64,000 bases of DNA. Origin: Desulfopila sp. IMCC35008 (lineage in GTDB: Bacteria > Desulfobacterota > Desulfobulbia > Desulfobulbales > Desulfocapsaceae). The notes under the pieces were generated by a model, which saw only the letters and a program-made list of their open reading frames with translations, was not told the DNA's origin and searched no databases. Below, piece after piece: positions 63,204 to 64,000 of this stretch. A program made the translations under genes and the position numbers. The stretch is taken from positions 3,498,501 through 3,562,500 of the forward strand of contig NZ_CP050700.1 in the NCBI RefSeq assembly GCF_010646885.2. The letters are read 5' to 3'. Each line of letters opens with the position of its first letter. Position 1 is the stretch's first letter.

Positions 63204-63760
63204 GCCAACAAATGATTTACGATAACCACTTGCTGATTGTAAGCGGTACAGGCCGCAATGTAGGAAAGACTGAGCTGGTTTGCCGCCTCATTGCCAGATT
63301 TTCGGCTCGAACGGATATATTTGGCCTGAAAGTTTCAGCAATTTTCCCCGATGAACACTTGTTCCACGGAAACCATACCAGCATCGGTACAGGCCGAACC
63401 CTGTTTCGCGAAACCAGCCGAGACACGCAAAAGGACACCTCCCGTATGCTGCGTTCCGGTGCGACGGAAGTCTATTACATGCAGGGTGATAGAACATCGA
63501 TACAGGCAGATTTCCTGACTCTTCGGAAAACACTACCAGAAAAGAGTGTCATTATAAGCGAATCAAACAGTCTGTCGGAGGTCGTCCGCCCAGCCCTTCA
63601 CCTTGTTGTAACCTCCCACTCCGGCGAGGTCAAAGCACGCGCACTCCCGCTACTGGACTCTGCCGACCTTGTTATTACATCGGATGGTGTTTCCGGTTTT
63701 CCGGGTATCGAAACAATAGATCTCGATCCTTCAGGTGACTGGCATATAATCGCCACATAG
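63200..63760 (+). CDS. MobB-like P-loop protein
   Basis: 186 residues starting at GTG, which overlaps the DksA-like stop. A P-loop GTGRNVGKTE lies near the N-terminus (about residues 16-25), like the GTPase MobB and related P-loop proteins (GxxxxGKT). The middle resembles nothing specific. MobB assists insertion of the nucleotide part of the molybdenum cofactor; in a window with moaA, moeA and napA that would fit, but the overall match is weak. It could equally be another dethiobiotin-synthetase-like ATPase. Confidence 0.6.
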   Translation: MSQQMIYDNHLLIVSGTGRNVGKTELVCRLIARFSARTDIFGLKVSAIFPDEHLFHGNHTSIGTGRTLFRETSRDTQKDTSRMLRSGATEVYYMQGDRTSIQADFLTLRKTLPEKSVIISESNSLSEVVRPALHLVVTSHSGEVKARALPLLDSADLVITSDGVSGFPGIETIDLDPSGDWHIIAT

Positions 63761-63917
63761 TTTCTTTCTATTGACTGCGCCAAAACCATCGGAAATATTG
63801 TATTGACTATCCCACCCCATTACCCATATTTTGCTGAACACAAAGACACTCTGCCAAACCGTCTTCCATTTTGATTGGACGGTAACACTCAGATTTATAA
63901 ACAGGGGACTGTCCTAA

Positions 63918-64000
63918 GTGGAACTCTATTTTACCTGCCCCGTAACAGAGATGGAGTACGGAACTGATCAATACAGCCTCGAGAAAGGATATCACATTGA
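63918..64000 (+). CDS. Possible start of a gene running off the right edge
   Basis: A frame open from GTG 63918 to the window end (27 codons), directly after an in-frame TAA and preceded by AGGGGA nine bases upstream. It begins VELYFTCPVTEMEYG. Too short to identify; it could be chance. Confidence 0.35.
   Translation, partial: MELYFTCPVTEMEYGTDQYSLEKGYHI

Noticed and set aside
1..64000. CRISPR array, tRNA, rRNA or intact insertion sequence
   Set aside because: I found no regularly spaced repeats with unique spacers, no RNA gene pattern and no transposase or integrase gene.

Overview
The window looks like chromosomal DNA of an anaerobic, heme-c-rich, Gram-negative bacterium, most likely a Desulfobacterota member of the Desulfobulbales type. 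This is an inference from gene content: a napM-A-D-G-H operon of the kind described in Desulfovibrio, an octaheme hydroxylamine-oxidoreductase-family cytochrome, many hybrid sensor kinases, outer-membrane proteins and a LetAB lipid-transport pair. I saw no rRNA, tRNA, CRISPR array, prophage or intact insertion sequence.

Layout. 0-6.6 kb: the 3' part of a BvgS-like hybrid kinase (it runs in from the left edge), a CBS-pair protein, a hexapeptide-repeat protein and a small unknown. 6.6-13.5 kb: a SulP anion transporter, unknown envelope proteins, a lysine-repeat miniprotein, a ZIP metal transporter and an acr3-arsC arsenic pair. 13.5-27.3 kb: the core of the window. A sigma-54 activator and a heme-c-motif sensor kinase lie beside a napMADGH operon. 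A second operon follows, encoding a tetraheme cytochrome, an NrfC-like ferredoxin, an NrfD-like membrane protein and the octaheme cytochrome, and then two small secreted or lipoprotein genes. 27.3-36.2 kb: an amino-acid dehydrogenase, a thioesterase, letAB and envelope proteins. 35.6-39.3 kb: an FHA / Ser-Thr kinase / PP2C phosphatase cluster. 39.3-41.7 kb: moeA and moaA with a structured moaA leader. 41.8-43.8 kb: a decayed AEC permease and a GlxR-type dehydrogenase. 43.8-53 kb: a signalling block (hybrid kinase, orphan binding protein, chemoreceptor with a Cys-rich insert, PfkB kinase, adenylate cyclase fused to a cyclic-nucleotide sensor). 53-62 kb: a CoA-disulfide-reductase-rhodanese / thioesterase / metallo-hydrolase operon, a TIGR01777 epimerase with a membrane protein, and a PhnD-domain hybrid kinase. 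62-64 kb: a palindromic repeat cluster, then a NUDIX / DksA-like / MobB-like P-loop operon.

How it works together (inference). NapA would reduce nitrate to nitrite in the periplasm. The octaheme cytochrome, fed from quinol through the NrfCD-like and tetraheme proteins, could reduce nitrite (or hydroxylamine) onward to ammonium without NrfA. MoaA, MoeA and a MobB-like protein would supply the molybdenum cofactor. Both nitrogen operons carry textbook -24/-12 promoters, and upstream of each lie two palindromes of one family, GTTACC-N4-GGTAAC; a fifth copy sits inside napH. The sigma-54 activator and heme-motif kinase immediately upstream are the obvious candidates to act on them. The second operon also has a leader hairpin that would mask its first ribosome-binding site. 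This linked, apparently co-regulated nitrate-to-ammonium module is the most interesting system seen here.
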